Source: Streptococcus mitis
Lineage (GTDB): Bacteria; Bacillota; Bacilli; Lactobacillales; Streptococcaceae
Reading direction: 5' to 3'
Length of the DNA: 64,000 nucleotides
Assembly: GCF_001281025.1 (NCBI RefSeq)
Contig: NZ_CP012646.1
Location: 1,269,001 to 1,333,000, forward strand
The notes below the pieces were generated by a model. That model had not been told where the DNA came from, searched no databases, and was given only the letters and a program-made list of their open reading frames with translations. Positions 1-9,400 of this stretch are shown in pieces; the first letter of the stretch is position 1, and every line of letters starts with the position of its first letter. Position numbers and translations under genes: made by a program.

Positions 1-540
1 AGCCTCTTGTCATTAGTTGTATTGATAGCTTGTGGTGAGGAAGAGACTAAAAAGACTAAAGCACCAGAACAATCCCCAAAACAACAGCAACAAACGACTG
101 TACAACAAATTGCTGTTGGGAAAGAGGCGCCAGATTTTACCTTGCAATCAATGGATGGCAAAGAAGTAAAGTTATCTGATTATAAGGGTAAAAAGGTTTA
201 TTTGAAGTTTTGGGCTTCATGGTGTGGTCCATGTAAAAAAAGTATGCCTGAGTTGATGGAATTAGCGGCGAAACCAGATCGTGATTTTGAAATTCTTACT
301 GTTATTGCACCAGGAATTCAAGGTGAAAAAACTGTTGAGCAATTCCCACAATGGTTCCAAGATCAAGGTTATAAGGATATCCCAGTTCTTTATGACACCA
401 AAGCAACCACCTTCCAAGCTTATCAAATTAGAAGCATTCCTACAGAATATCTAATTGATAGTCAAGGTAAGATTGGAAAGATACAATTGGGTGCTATCAG
501 TAATGCGGATGCAGAAGCAGCCTTTAAAGAAATGAACTAG
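1..540 (+). CDS. etrx2: Thioredoxin-like surface lipoprotein (Etrx2-like), 5' end outside window
   Basis: The reading frame is open from base 1, so the start lies outside the window. The visible N-terminus ends a signal peptide with a lipobox (LIAC then G), so the mature protein is lipid-anchored outside the membrane. A Lys/Gln/Thr-rich linker follows, then a TlpA/ResA-type thioredoxin fold with the redox motif WCGPC (about residues 71-75 of the visible part) and the cis-Pro region SIPTEYLID. In pneumococci Etrx2 receives electrons from the membrane protein CcdA2, encoded just upstream, and reduces surface MsrAB2. Etrx1 is the alternative paralogue; the position before the permease and adcAII favours Etrx2. 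Confidence 0.8.
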   Translation, partial: SLLSLVVLIACGEEETKKTKAPEQSPKQQQQTTVQQIAVGKEAPDFTLQSMDGKEVKLSDYKGKKVYLKFWASWCGPCKKSMPELMELAAKPDRDFEILTVIAPGIQGEKTVEQFPQWFQDQGYKDIPVLYDTKATTFQAYQIRSIPTEYLIDSQGKIGKIQLGAISNADAEAAFKEMN

Positions 541-546
541 AATAGA

Positions 547-583
547 TAAAAATCTGATTACAAGAGAGTAGTCAGATTTTTTT
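547..583 (+). terminator. Rho-independent terminator after etrx2
   Basis: A 10-bp stem (552-561 with 568-577), an AAGAGA loop and a run of seven T directly after the stem. Confidence 0.8.
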
Positions 584-603
584 AGAAAAACATTTTATAA
601 ATA

Positions 604-632
604 TTCACAAATACCCTATATTTATGGTAAAA
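604..632 (+). promoter_or_regulatory. Promoter of the amino acid permease
   Basis: TTCACA (604-609) and TAAAAT (627-632) are separated by 17 bp, about 30 bp before the permease start. Confidence 0.5.
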
Positions 633-662
633 TAGAATCATCATTTTATTTTGGAGTCAAAA

Positions 663-2054
663 ATGAATATATTTAGAACAAAGAATGTCAGTTTGGATAA
701 AACGGAGATGCACAGGCATTTGAAATTATGGGATTTGATTTTGTTAGGTATCGGAGCCATGGTAGGGACAGGTGTCTTTACAATCACAGGTACTGCAGCT
801 GCAACGCTTGCTGGTCCAGCCCTAGTGATTTCAATCGTCATTTCTGCCTTGTGTGTGGGATTATCAGCTCTCTTTTTTGCAGAATTTGCTTCACGAGTAC
901 CTGCTACAGGTGGTGCCTACAGTTATCTCTATGCAATCTTAGGAGAATTCCCAGCCTGGTTGGCAGGTTGGTTAACCATGATGGAATTCATGACAGCCAT
1001 ATCGGGTGTGGCTTCTGGTTGGGCAGCGTATTTTAAAGGGCTTCTCTCTCAATACGGGATAGCCCTTCCTCAGGCTTTAAATGGTACCTTTAATCCTCAA
1101 GCAGGGACGTTTGTTGATTTATTACCTATTCTTGTCTTGGTCTTGGTGACCTTGCTTGTTCTACTTAATGCGAAAGCAGCCTTACGCTTTAATTCGATTC
1201 TAGTGATTTTGAAATTTTCCGCTTTAGCTCTCTTTGTTTTAGTAGGAATTTGGAATATTAAGCTTGATAATTGGAGCAATTTTGCCCCTTATGGTTTTGG
1301 CCAAATATATGGTGCTAGTACAGGTATTATGGCTGGTGCGTCCTTGATGTTCTTTGGTTTTTTGGGCTTTGAATCCATCTCTATGGCTGTAGATGAAGTT
1401 AAGACTCCTCAAAAAAATATTCCTAGAGGGATTGTCTTATCGCTTTCTATCGTAACTATTCTTTATGCCTTGGTGACTCTTGTTTTGACTGGTGTGGTTC
1501 ACTATAGTCACCTAAATGTCGACGATGCCGTTGCCTTTGCTCTTCGTAGTATTGGGATTAGTTGGGCAGCTAATTATGTGTCATTAGTGGCTATATTGAC
1601 CTTGATTACTGTTTGTATCTCGATGACCTATGCCCTATCGCGTATGATTTACAGTTTAGCGCGTGACGGCTTGATGCCTGCTGCATTTAAAGAACTGACC
1701 AAAACAAGCAAGGTACCAAAAAATGCTACTATCTTGACAGGTCTAGCTTCAGCAGTAGCTGCAGGAATATTCCCACTAGCCAGTATCGCAGCCTTCTTAA
1801 ATATTTGTACCTTAGCCTACTTAATCATGCTGGCTTATGGTTTGATTCGCTTACGGAGAGAAAAGGGGATGCCCAAAGCAGGAGAATTTAAAACACCACT
1901 GGTACCCTTATTACCAATTTTATCAATCATCATTTGTTTATCCTTTATGTTGCAGTATAATATGGAAACCTGGCTTGCTTTCCTAGTTGCATTGTTAGTA
2001 GGAAGTATTATTTACTTCACTTATGGCTATAAGCATTCTTCCATAGAAGAATAA
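663..2054 (+). CDS. APC-family amino acid permease
   Basis: A 463-residue integral membrane transporter with about twelve hydrophobic segments. The first helix carries the APC signature GIGAMVGTGVF, and the second helix region FAEFASRVPATGGAYSYLY is typical of cationic or broad amino acid transporters of the CAT/YfnA branch. The substrate cannot be read from the sequence. I chose the ATG at 663: an in-frame TTG at 651 overlaps the GGAG ribosome site (653-656), which sits 6 bases before this ATG. It has its own promoter and a terminator on each side, so it is probably monocistronic. The same gene lies between etrx2 and adcAII in pneumococci. Confidence 0.88.
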   Translation: MNIFRTKNVSLDKTEMHRHLKLWDLILLGIGAMVGTGVFTITGTAAATLAGPALVISIVISALCVGLSALFFAEFASRVPATGGAYSYLYAILGEFPAWLAGWLTMMEFMTAISGVASGWAAYFKGLLSQYGIALPQALNGTFNPQAGTFVDLLPILVLVLVTLLVLLNAKAALRFNSILVILKFSALALFVLVGIWNIKLDNWSNFAPYGFGQIYGASTGIMAGASLMFFGFLGFESISMAVDEVKTPQKNIPRGIVLSLSIVTILYALVTLVLTGVVHYSHLNVDDAVAFALRSIGISWAANYVSLVAILTLITVCISMTYALSRMIYSLARDGLMPAAFKELTKTSKVPKNATILTGLASAVAAGIFPLASIAAFLNICTLAYLIMLAYGLIRLRREKGMPKAGEFKTPLVPLLPILSIIICLSFMLQYNMETWLAFLVALLVGSIIYFTYGYKHSSIEE

Positions 2055-2060
2055 TGTGTG

Positions 2061-2094
2061 AATCTGTTGAGTTGTTGAAACTCAGCAGATTTTT
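2061..2094 (+). terminator. Terminator after the permease gene
   Basis: AATCTG-TTGAGTT pairs with AACTCA-CAGATT (bulged stem) across a GTTG-type loop, followed by TTTTT. Confidence 0.75.
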
Positions 2095-2132
2095 ATATGT
2101 GAAAGAAATTTCAAATTTTTTCTAAAAATAGC

Positions 2133-2161
2133 TTGACAGATTAAATTTTTAGGAGTAGAAT
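2133..2161 (+). promoter_or_regulatory. adcAII-phtD promoter
   Basis: A perfect -35 TTGACA (2133-2138), a 17-bp spacer and -10 TAGAAT (2156-2161). The zinc box follows immediately. Confidence 0.85.
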
Positions 2162-2162
2162 G

Positions 2163-2174
2163 TTTACCAGTTAA
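2163..2174 (+). promoter_or_regulatory. AdcR operator before adcAII
   Basis: TTTACCAGTTAA differs at one base from the known AdcR consensus TTAACYRGTTAA. It covers the expected start-point region just after the -10, so zinc-loaded AdcR would block transcription. Confidence 0.8.
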
Positions 2175-2196
2175 TTAAATAGTTAAGGAGTTGTTT

Positions 2197-3114
2197 ATGA
2201 AGAAACAAAGTTTATTTTTAGTATTGTTAAGTGTCTTTCTTTTGTGTTTAGGGGCTTGTGGCCAAAAGGAAAGTCAGACTGGGAAAGGGATGAAAATTGT
2301 AACCAGTTTTTATCCTGTCTATGCTATTGTCAAGGAAGTATCTGGTGACTTGAATGATGTTCGGATGATTCAGTCAAGTAGTGGAATTCACTCCTTTGAA
2401 CCTTCGGCAAATGATATCGCAGCCATCTATGATGCAGATGTCTTTGTTTACCATTCGCATACTCTTGAATCTTGGGCGGGAAGTCTGGACCCCAATCTTA
2501 AAAAATCCAAAGTTAAGGTTTTAGAGGCTTCTGAAGGAATGACCTTAGACCGAGTCCCAGGGCTAGAAGATGTGGAAGCAGGGGATGGAGTTGATGAAAA
2601 AACGCTCTATGACCCTCACACTTGGCTAGATCCTGAAAAAGCTGGCGAAGAAGCTCAGATTATCGCTGATAAACTTTCAGAGGTGGATAGTGAGCATAAA
2701 GAAACTTATCAAAAAAATGCGCAAGCCTTTATCAAAAAAGCTCAAGAATTGACTAAGAAATTCCAGCCTAAATTTGAAAAAGCGAGTCAGAAAACTTTTG
2801 TAACACAGCATACAGCCTTTTCTTATCTTGCTAAGAGATTTGGATTAAATCAACTTGGAATCGCTGGTATCTCTCCTGAACAAGAACCAAGTCCAAGACA
2901 ACTAACAGAAATTCAGGAATTTGTTAAAACCTATAAGGTTAAAACGATTTTTACAGAAAGTAATGCTTCTTCAAAAGTAGCTGAAACTCTTGTCAAATCA
3001 ACAGGTGTGGGTCTTAAAACTCTGAATCCTTTAGAGGCAGACCCACAAAATGACAAGACTTATCTCGAAAATCTTGCAGAAAATATGAGTGTTTTAGCAG
3101 AAGAATTGAAATGA
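2197..3114 (+). CDS. adcAII: Zinc-binding lipoprotein AdcAII (Lmb family)
   Basis: A 305-residue substrate-binding protein of the ZnuA/TroA-like cluster A-I family that captures Zn2+ at the surface and passes it to the AdcCB importer. The signal peptide ends in a lipobox (LGAC). Likely zinc ligands are visible: His in GIHSFEPS, His in DPHTWLDP, His in TQHTAFSY and Glu in FTESNAS. The long His-rich loop of AdcA is absent, as is normal for AdcAII. The start is the ATG at 2197, 6 bases after AAGGAG; a TTG at 2191 is rejected. phtD starts 7 bp after the stop, so the two form an operon, matching the known cooperation of Pht proteins with AdcAII. Confidence 0.95.
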   Translation: MKKQSLFLVLLSVFLLCLGACGQKESQTGKGMKIVTSFYPVYAIVKEVSGDLNDVRMIQSSSGIHSFEPSANDIAAIYDADVFVYHSHTLESWAGSLDPNLKKSKVKVLEASEGMTLDRVPGLEDVEAGDGVDEKTLYDPHTWLDPEKAGEEAQIIADKLSEVDSEHKETYQKNAQAFIKKAQELTKKFQPKFEKASQKTFVTQHTAFSYLAKRFGLNQLGIAGISPEQEPSPRQLTEIQEFVKTYKVKTIFTESNASSKVAETLVKSTGVGLKTLNPLEADPQNDKTYLENLAENMSVLAEELK

Positions 3115-3121
3115 GGAAAGA

Positions 3122-6100
3122 ATGAAAATCAATAAAAAATATGTAGCGGGTTCAGTGGCAGTTCTTGCCCTAAGTGTTTGTTCCTATGAGCTTGGACGGT
3201 ATCAAGCTGGACAAGTTAAGAAAGATTCTAATCGAGTTGCTTATATAGATGGTGACCAGGCTAGTCAAAAGGCAGAGAACTTGACACCAGATGAAGTTAG
3301 TAAGAGAGAGGGAATCAACGCCGAACAAATTGTTATCAAGATTACGGATCAAGGTTATGTGACCTCTCATGGAGACCATTATCATTACTATAATGGCAAG
3401 GTTCCTTATGATGCTATCATCAGTGAAGAACTGCTGATGAAAGATCCGAATTATCAGTTGAAGGATTCAGACATTGTCAATGAAATCAAGGGTGGCTATG
3501 TGATTAAGGTAGACGGGAAATACTATGTTTACCTCAAGGATGCCGCCCATGCGGACAATATTCGGACAAAAGAAGAGATTAAACGTCAGAAGCAGGAACA
3601 TAGTAGTAATCATGGAGACAGTTCTAACGATCAGGCAGTTGTTGCAGCCAGAGCCCAAGGACGCTACACAACGGATGATGGGTATATCTTCAATGCCTCT
3701 GATATCATTGAGGATACGGGTGATGCTTATATCGTTCCTCATGGCAATCACTTCCACTATATTCCTAAGAGTGATTTGTCTGCTAGTGAATTAGCTGCTG
3801 CCCAAGCCTTCTTATCTGGAAAAGGCGGTCAATTAAGTACGGTTGAATATCGTTCTAGCAGGGGAGAAACAAGATCTAGTGTGAGAACGAGTCAATCTGA
3901 GACACCTCAAAATCCTGCAACAGATTCTGAGAGTCAAAATGAGGATTTAGCTAGTCTTCTTCAAGAATTGTACGCTTTGCCACTTAGCCAACGTCATGTG
4001 GAGTCTGATGGATTAGTATTTGACCCAGCACAGATTACAAAACGTACAGCAAATGGGGTCGCAGTCCCTCACGGAGATCATTTCCATTTCATCCCTTATT
4101 CGCAAATGTCTGCTTTGGAAGAAAAATTGGCTCGAAATCTGCCAATTGGAGGTCAGCCAGTTCAAAGTCATGCTGACAATTCGAAACCAAGCAGCCCTGA
4201 GAAAACAAGTTCAACACCAAGTTCAACCATTAAACCAAACTTTAATCTCAATACGCCGGCACCGAATCGAGGAACTGGAGGTGCCTATACAACGGATGAT
4301 GGATATGTCTTTAGTCCGACAGATGTGATTGAAGATACAGGTGACGCTTTTGTTGTACCGCACGGCAATCATTTCCACTATATTCCGAAGAGTGATTTGT
4401 CTGCAGGAGAATTGGCTGCAGCCCAAGCCTATTGGAATGGGAAGCAGGGCTCACATTCTTCTACAAGTTCAAGTAAACCAAGTAGTGATAATGCTAAACC
4501 AGCCCAACCAAGTTTGACAGAGACTCCAAACCTGACTGTCACCCCAACATATCATCAAAATCAAGGGGAAGACATTCCAACACTTCTAAGTGAATTGTAT
4601 GCCAAACCTTTGTCAGAACGTCATGTTGAATCAGATGGCTTAGTCTTTGATCCGGCACAAATCATCAAACGTACAGCTAATGGTGTTGCAGTGCCTCACG
4701 GAGACCACTATCACTTTATCCCTTATTCACAAATGTCACCGCTGGAAGAAAAATTGGCTCGTATGATAGCTGTTAAGGGACAAAATGGCAGTGTCTTGCC
4801 AAGTGTTACTCCTCTGAAGCCAGCCCCTACTACCAAACCTTTAGCACCAGTGGAAAATAAACCGACTGAATTTGATGTCAACCAGGTTGTTAGAAAAGTT
4901 GGTGATGGATATATTATAGAGGATAAGGGAGTCAGTCGTTATGTTCTTGCTAAAGATTTGGCCAAGGATAAGATTGACGCTATTGAAAATCTCTTGTCTA
5001 AGAAAACTCAAGAAACACACGCTCTAGTTGCGAAGAAAGAAAATGTCGCTCCTCGTGATCAAGAATTTTATGATAAAGCATATAAGTTATTGGCCGAGGC
5101 TCATAAAGCCTTGTCTGAAAATAAGGGTCGTACTTCTGATTTCCAAGCCTTAGACAAATTAGCAGAACGCTTGAATGATGAATCGACTAATAAAGGAAAA
5201 TTGGTAGATGATTTATTAGCTTTCCTAGCACCAATTACTCATCCAGAGCGACTTGGCAAACCAAATGCTCAAATTGCTTATACAGATGTTGAAATTAAAT
5301 TAGCGAAATTAGCAGGTAAGTATACAACAGAAGATGGGTATATCTTTGACATTCGTGATATTACCAGTGATGAGGGAGATGCTTATGTAACTCCGCATAT
5401 GACCCATAGTCATTGGATTAAGAAAGAGAGCTTGTCTGAAGCTGAAAGAGTGGCAGCCCAGGCTTATGCTAAAGAGAAAGGTTTGATACCTCCTTCAACA
5501 GAGAATCAGGGTTCAGGAAATACTGAGGTTAAAGGAGTAGAAGCAATCTATAATAAAGTGGAAGCAGCTAAGAAGGTCCCACTTGATCATATTCCTTACA
5601 ATCTACAACATACTGTTGAAGTTAAAAATGGTAGCTTAATTATACCTCATTACGACCATTACCATAACATTAAATTTGGTTGGTTTGACGAAGGACTCTA
5701 TGAAGCACCTAAGGGTTATAGCCTTGAGGATCTCTTTGCGACTGTAAAATATTATGTTGAACATCCTGAAGAACGTCCTCACTCAGATAATGGTTGGGGA
5801 AATGCCAGCGACCATGTTCGTAAAAATAAGGCAGACAAAGACAGTAAATCTGATGAAGATAAGGAAGATCATCATGAATCAGTCGAGTCAACCCGTCCTG
5901 AATCCAATGAAAAAGAAAATCATACAGGTTCAACCCCTTCAGTAGATAATCTTTATAAACCGAGCACTGATGAAGACGAGACAGAAGAAGTACCTAAAGA
6001 TACAACAGACGAAGCTGAAGTACCTCAAGTAGAAACCGAAAAAGTAGAAGCCAAACTCAAAGAAGTAGAAGCTCTACTTGCTAAAGTAACGGATGCTAGT

Positions 6101-6250
6101 TTGAAAGACAATGTGACAGAGAGCCTATCTGGTTTACGAAATAATCTGAGTCTCCAAACCATGGATAATAATGGTATCATGGCAGAAGCAGAAAAATTAC
6201 TTGCGTTGTTAAAAGGTAGTGAGTCAGTTACGACGAAACCAGAAGCATAA
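3122..6250 (+). CDS. phtD: Pneumococcal histidine triad protein D, enlarged variant
   Basis: A 1042-residue surface protein that binds Zn2+ and helps load AdcAII; Pht proteins also take part in complement evasion and adhesion. The N-terminus is a signal peptide with a lipobox-like LSVC. Histidine triads are visible in order: HGDHYH, HGNHFH, HGDHFH, HGNHFH, HGDHYH, then degenerate HMTHSH and HYDHYH. Both ends match PhtD as remembered (about 840 residues). The extra length comes from a duplicated module: residues about 180-347 recur at about 387-554 (DNA 3659-4160 and 4279-4780). The region between the triads and the C-terminus contains helical, charged sequence, and the tail is rich in Glu, Asp and Thr. 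Cotranscribed with adcAII under AdcR. Confidence 0.92.
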   Translation: MKINKKYVAGSVAVLALSVCSYELGRYQAGQVKKDSNRVAYIDGDQASQKAENLTPDEVSKREGINAEQIVIKITDQGYVTSHGDHYHYYNGKVPYDAIISEELLMKDPNYQLKDSDIVNEIKGGYVIKVDGKYYVYLKDAAHADNIRTKEEIKRQKQEHSSNHGDSSNDQAVVAARAQGRYTTDDGYIFNASDIIEDTGDAYIVPHGNHFHYIPKSDLSASELAAAQAFLSGKGGQLSTVEYRSSRGETRSSVRTSQSETPQNPATDSESQNEDLASLLQELYALPLSQRHVESDGLVFDPAQITKRTANGVAVPHGDHFHFIPYSQMSALEEKLARNLPIGGQPVQSHADNSKPSSPEKTSSTPSSTIKPNFNLNTPAPNRGTGGAYTTDDGYVFSPTDVIEDTGDAFVVPHGNHFHYIPKSDLSAGELAAAQAYWNGKQGSHSSTSSSKPSSDNAKPAQPSLTETPNLTVTPTYHQNQGEDIPTLLSELYAKPLSERHVESDGLVFDPAQIIKRTANGVAVPHGDHYHFIPYSQMSPLEEKLARMIAVKGQNGSVLPSVTPLKPAPTTKPLAPVENKPTEFDVNQVVRKVGDGYIIEDKGVSRYVLAKDLAKDKIDAIENLLSKKTQETHALVAKKENVAPRDQEFYDKAYKLLAEAHKALSENKGRTSDFQALDKLAERLNDESTNKGKLVDDLLAFLAPITHPERLGKPNAQIAYTDVEIKLAKLAGKYTTEDGYIFDIRDITSDEGDAYVTPHMTHSHWIKKESLSEAERVAAQAYAKEKGLIPPSTENQGSGNTEVKGVEAIYNKVEAAKKVPLDHIPYNLQHTVEVKNGSLIIPHYDHYHNIKFGWFDEGLYEAPKGYSLEDLFATVKYYVEHPEERPHSDNGWGNASDHVRKNKADKDSKSDEDKEDHHESVESTRPESNEKENHTGSTPSVDNLYKPSTDEDETEEVPKDTTDEAEVPQVETEKVEAKLKEVEALLAKVTDASLKDNVTESLSGLRNNLSLQTMDNNGIMAEAEKLLALLKGSESVTTKPEA
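3659..4780 (+). repeat. Internal module duplication in phtD
   Basis: The block encoding GRYTTDDGY...HGNHFHYIPKSD and then RHVESDGLVFDPAQI...HGDHFHFIPY (3659-4160) is followed by a diverged second copy (4279-4780), about 620-630 bp downstream. The two have drifted at many codons, so the duplication is not recent. Confidence 0.8.
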
Positions 6251-6280
6251 GTTTATCCTATTAAATCAATATGATGTAAG

Positions 6281-6310
6281 AGTCAGTAGCAATACTGGCT
6301 TTTATTTTTT
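6281..6310 (+). terminator. Terminator of the adcAII-phtD operon
   Basis: AGTCAGTA and TACTGGCT form an 8-bp stem with a GCAA loop, followed by a T-rich run. Confidence 0.75.
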
Positions 6311-6326
6311 AAATGACATAAAAATC

Positions 6327-6355
6327 TTGACAGATAAACTTAAAAAAGGTAAACT
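6327..6355 (+). promoter_or_regulatory. phtE promoter
   Basis: TTGACA (6327-6332), a 17-bp spacer and TAAACT (6350-6355), the same layout as the adcAII promoter. The leader to the phtE start is about 95 nt. Confidence 0.8.
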
Positions 6356-6356
6356 A

Positions 6357-6368
6357 TTTACTGGTTAA
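6357..6368 (+). promoter_or_regulatory. AdcR operator before phtE
   Basis: TTTACTGGTTAA matches the AdcR consensus at all but one position and begins 2 bp after the -10, as at adcAII. A second near-palindrome, TGGTTA-AA-TAACCA (6374-6387), follows and may extend the operator. Confidence 0.8.
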
Positions 6369-6458
6369 TTAATTGGTTAAATAACCATTTGAGAAAAAAC
6401 TGTTTAACCGAGAAAAGAAGTTAAGAAAAGCTTCATCATTTATTGAAATGAGGGATTT

Positions 6459-9400
6459 ATGAAATTCAGTAAAAAGTATATTGCAGCTGGATCAGCTGTT
6501 ATCGTATCCTTGAGTCTTTGCGCCTATGCATTGAACCAGCATCGTTCACAGGAAAATAAGGACAATAATCGTGTCTCTTATGTGGATGGTAGTCAGTCAA
6601 GTCAGAAAACTGAAAACCTGACACCAGATCAGGTTAGCCAGAAAGAAGGAATTCAGGCTGAGCAAATTGTCATCAAAATTACAGATCAGGGCTATGTGAC
6701 GTCACACGGTGACCACTATCATTACTATAATGGGAAAGTTCCTTATGATGCCCTCTTTAGTGAAGAACTCTTGATGAAGGATCCAAACTATCAACTTAAA
6801 GATGCTGATATTGTCAATGAAGTCAAGGGTGGTTATATCATCAAGGTCGATGGAAAATATTATGTCTACCTGAAAGATACAGCTCATGCTGATAATGTTC
6901 GAACCAAGGATGAAATTAATCGTCAAAAACAAGAACATGTCAAAGATAATGAGAAGGTCGGCTCTGATGTTGCTGTAGCAAGGTCTCAGGGACGCTATAC
7001 GACAGATGATGGTTATGTCTTTAATCCAGCTGACATTATCGAAGATACTGGTGATGCTTATATCGTTCCTCACGGAGGTCACTATCACTATATTCCAAAA
7101 AGTGACTTGTCTGCTAGTGAGTTAGCTGCTGCTAAAGCTCATTTAGCTGGCAAAAATACGCAACCAAGTCAGCTAAGCTATTCTTCAACAGCTAGTGAGA
7201 ATAATACTCAATCTACAGTGCAAGGATTAACTAGCAAGCCAGAAAGCAAAGTTGAAAATCTCCAAAGTCTATTGAAAGAACTCTACGATTCACCTAGCGA
7301 CAAACGTTACAGTGAATCAGATGGCTTAGTCTTTGACCCTGCTAAGATTATCAGTCGTACACCAAATGGAGTTGCGATTCCGCATGGCGACCATTATCAT
7401 TTTATTCCTTACAGCAAACTCTCTGCTTTAGAAGAAAAGATTGCTAGAATGGTGCCTATCGGTGGAACTGGTTCTACGGTCTCTACAAATGAAAAACCTC
7501 ATGAAGTAGCGTCTAGTCTAGGAAGTCTTCCAAGTAATCCATCTATATTGAATAATGCTTCTTCAACGTTAAATAAGGAAATTCCTTCAACATCTGATGG
7601 TTATATCTTTAATCCTAAAGATATTGTCGAAGAAACTGCTACAGCTTATATTGTAAGACATGGTGATCATTTCCATTACATTCCAAAATCGACCGTAATT
7701 GGTCAACCGACTCTTCCAAATAATGGTCTAACAACACCTTCGCCATCTCTTCCAGTCAATCCTGGTGTTTCACATGAGGAACATGAAGAAGGTGGACACG
7801 GCTTTGATGCCAATCGTATTATTGCGGAAGATGAAGCAGGATTTATCATGAGTCACGGCGACCATAATCATTACTTCTTCAAGAAGGATTTGACTGCTGA
7901 TCAAATCAAGGCAGCGCAGGATCACTTGAAAGGTGCAAGTCCAGCAAAACCAAATCCAGCTCATGACGACGATCACGATGAAGATCATCATGGACACCAT
8001 CATGATGAAGACCATGATCACGGCTTTGATGCCAATCGTATTATTGCGGAAGATGAAGCAGGATTTATCATGAGTCACGGCGACCATAATCATTACTTCT
8101 TCAAGAAGGATTTGACTGCTGATCAAATCAAGGCAGCGCAGGATCACTTGAAAGGTGCAAGTCCAGCAACACCAAATCCAGCTCATGACGACGATCACGA
8201 TGAAGATCATCATGGACACCATCATGATGAAGACCATGATCACGGCTTTGATGCCAATCGTATTATTGCGGAAGATGAAGCAGGATTTATCATGAGTCAC
8301 GGCGACCATAATCATTACTTCTTCAAGAAGGATTTGACTGCTGATCAAATCAAGGCAGCGCAGGATCACTTGAAAGGTGCAAGTCCAGCAACACCAAATC
8401 CAGCTCATGACGACGATCACGATGAAGATCATCATGGACACCATCATGATGAAGACCATGATCACGGTTTTGATGCCGATCGTGTCATCAGTGAGGATGA
8501 GCAAGGTTTTGTCATGAGTCATGGTGACCACAATCATTACTTCTTCAAGAAGGATTTGACAGCAGAGCAAATTAAGGCAGCTCAGGATCATTTGAAAACA
8601 CATCATGATGCAGAGCCTGTAAAACCTCTTGCTAAAACGGTAGAGTCTTTCTCAAGAGATGCTAGCGATGAAGAAAAGATTGCTTATATTTCGAAGACCT
8701 ACGGTGTTCCACTTGAAGCGATTAGAATTTCAAACGGATTCTTTGTCTTTGGAAATCCAGACCAAGCCTACGACCCAACTCATATCCATCCCTATGCTGT
8801 TCGTAAAGAACATGTTCGGATTCCTCTTCAAACTGGCAATCCAGAACTTGATTTCCTAAATGAACTTTACACGACTGCTTTGCGAGATGGTGTGTCTCCT
8901 TATAGTTTACAGGTAGAAAATGGTAGTTTTGTGATTCCTCATGGCGACCATAATCACTACATCAAGGTTCAAACTAAGGGATATGAAGTGGCTTTGAAAA
9001 ACAAGATTCCAGCCCTGCAATCCAATTATCAACCTGGAGCTTTTGATGAGAAGGCAGTCTTGGCAAAAGTAGATCAACTTTTAGCTGATAGCAGAAGTAT
9101 CTATAAAGACAAGCCTATTGAACAAAGACAGATTGAGTTAGCCTTAGGTCAGTTTACTGAAAACATGAAGAAACTGGCAACTAACTCTACAGCAGGTTAT
9201 CTTGCAACCCTTGATCTCTTTGATAAGCAATATATCCATATTGATGAAAGTGTCAAACCTGTTGAAACAAGTGCTTTAGATAAGAAATATCAAGCCTTGA
9301 TTGATAAAATCAATACTCTGGATACAGACACTTTTGGACTTCCTAAGAAAGACCTTCTCGTTCGACTTCAAGAAGCTAAATTGGCTAAAGATGAGGCTGC

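Noticed and set aside
7797..8600. Regular repeats that might suggest a CRISPR array
   Set aside because: Units are 222 bp, continuous, without unique spacers, and encode protein in frame.
7770..8606. A long open frame (278 codons) on the minus strand inside phtE
   Set aside because: It is the antisense shadow of the 222-bp tandem repeats; the translation repeats with the same period, is Met/Ile/Val-rich, and has no ribosome site.
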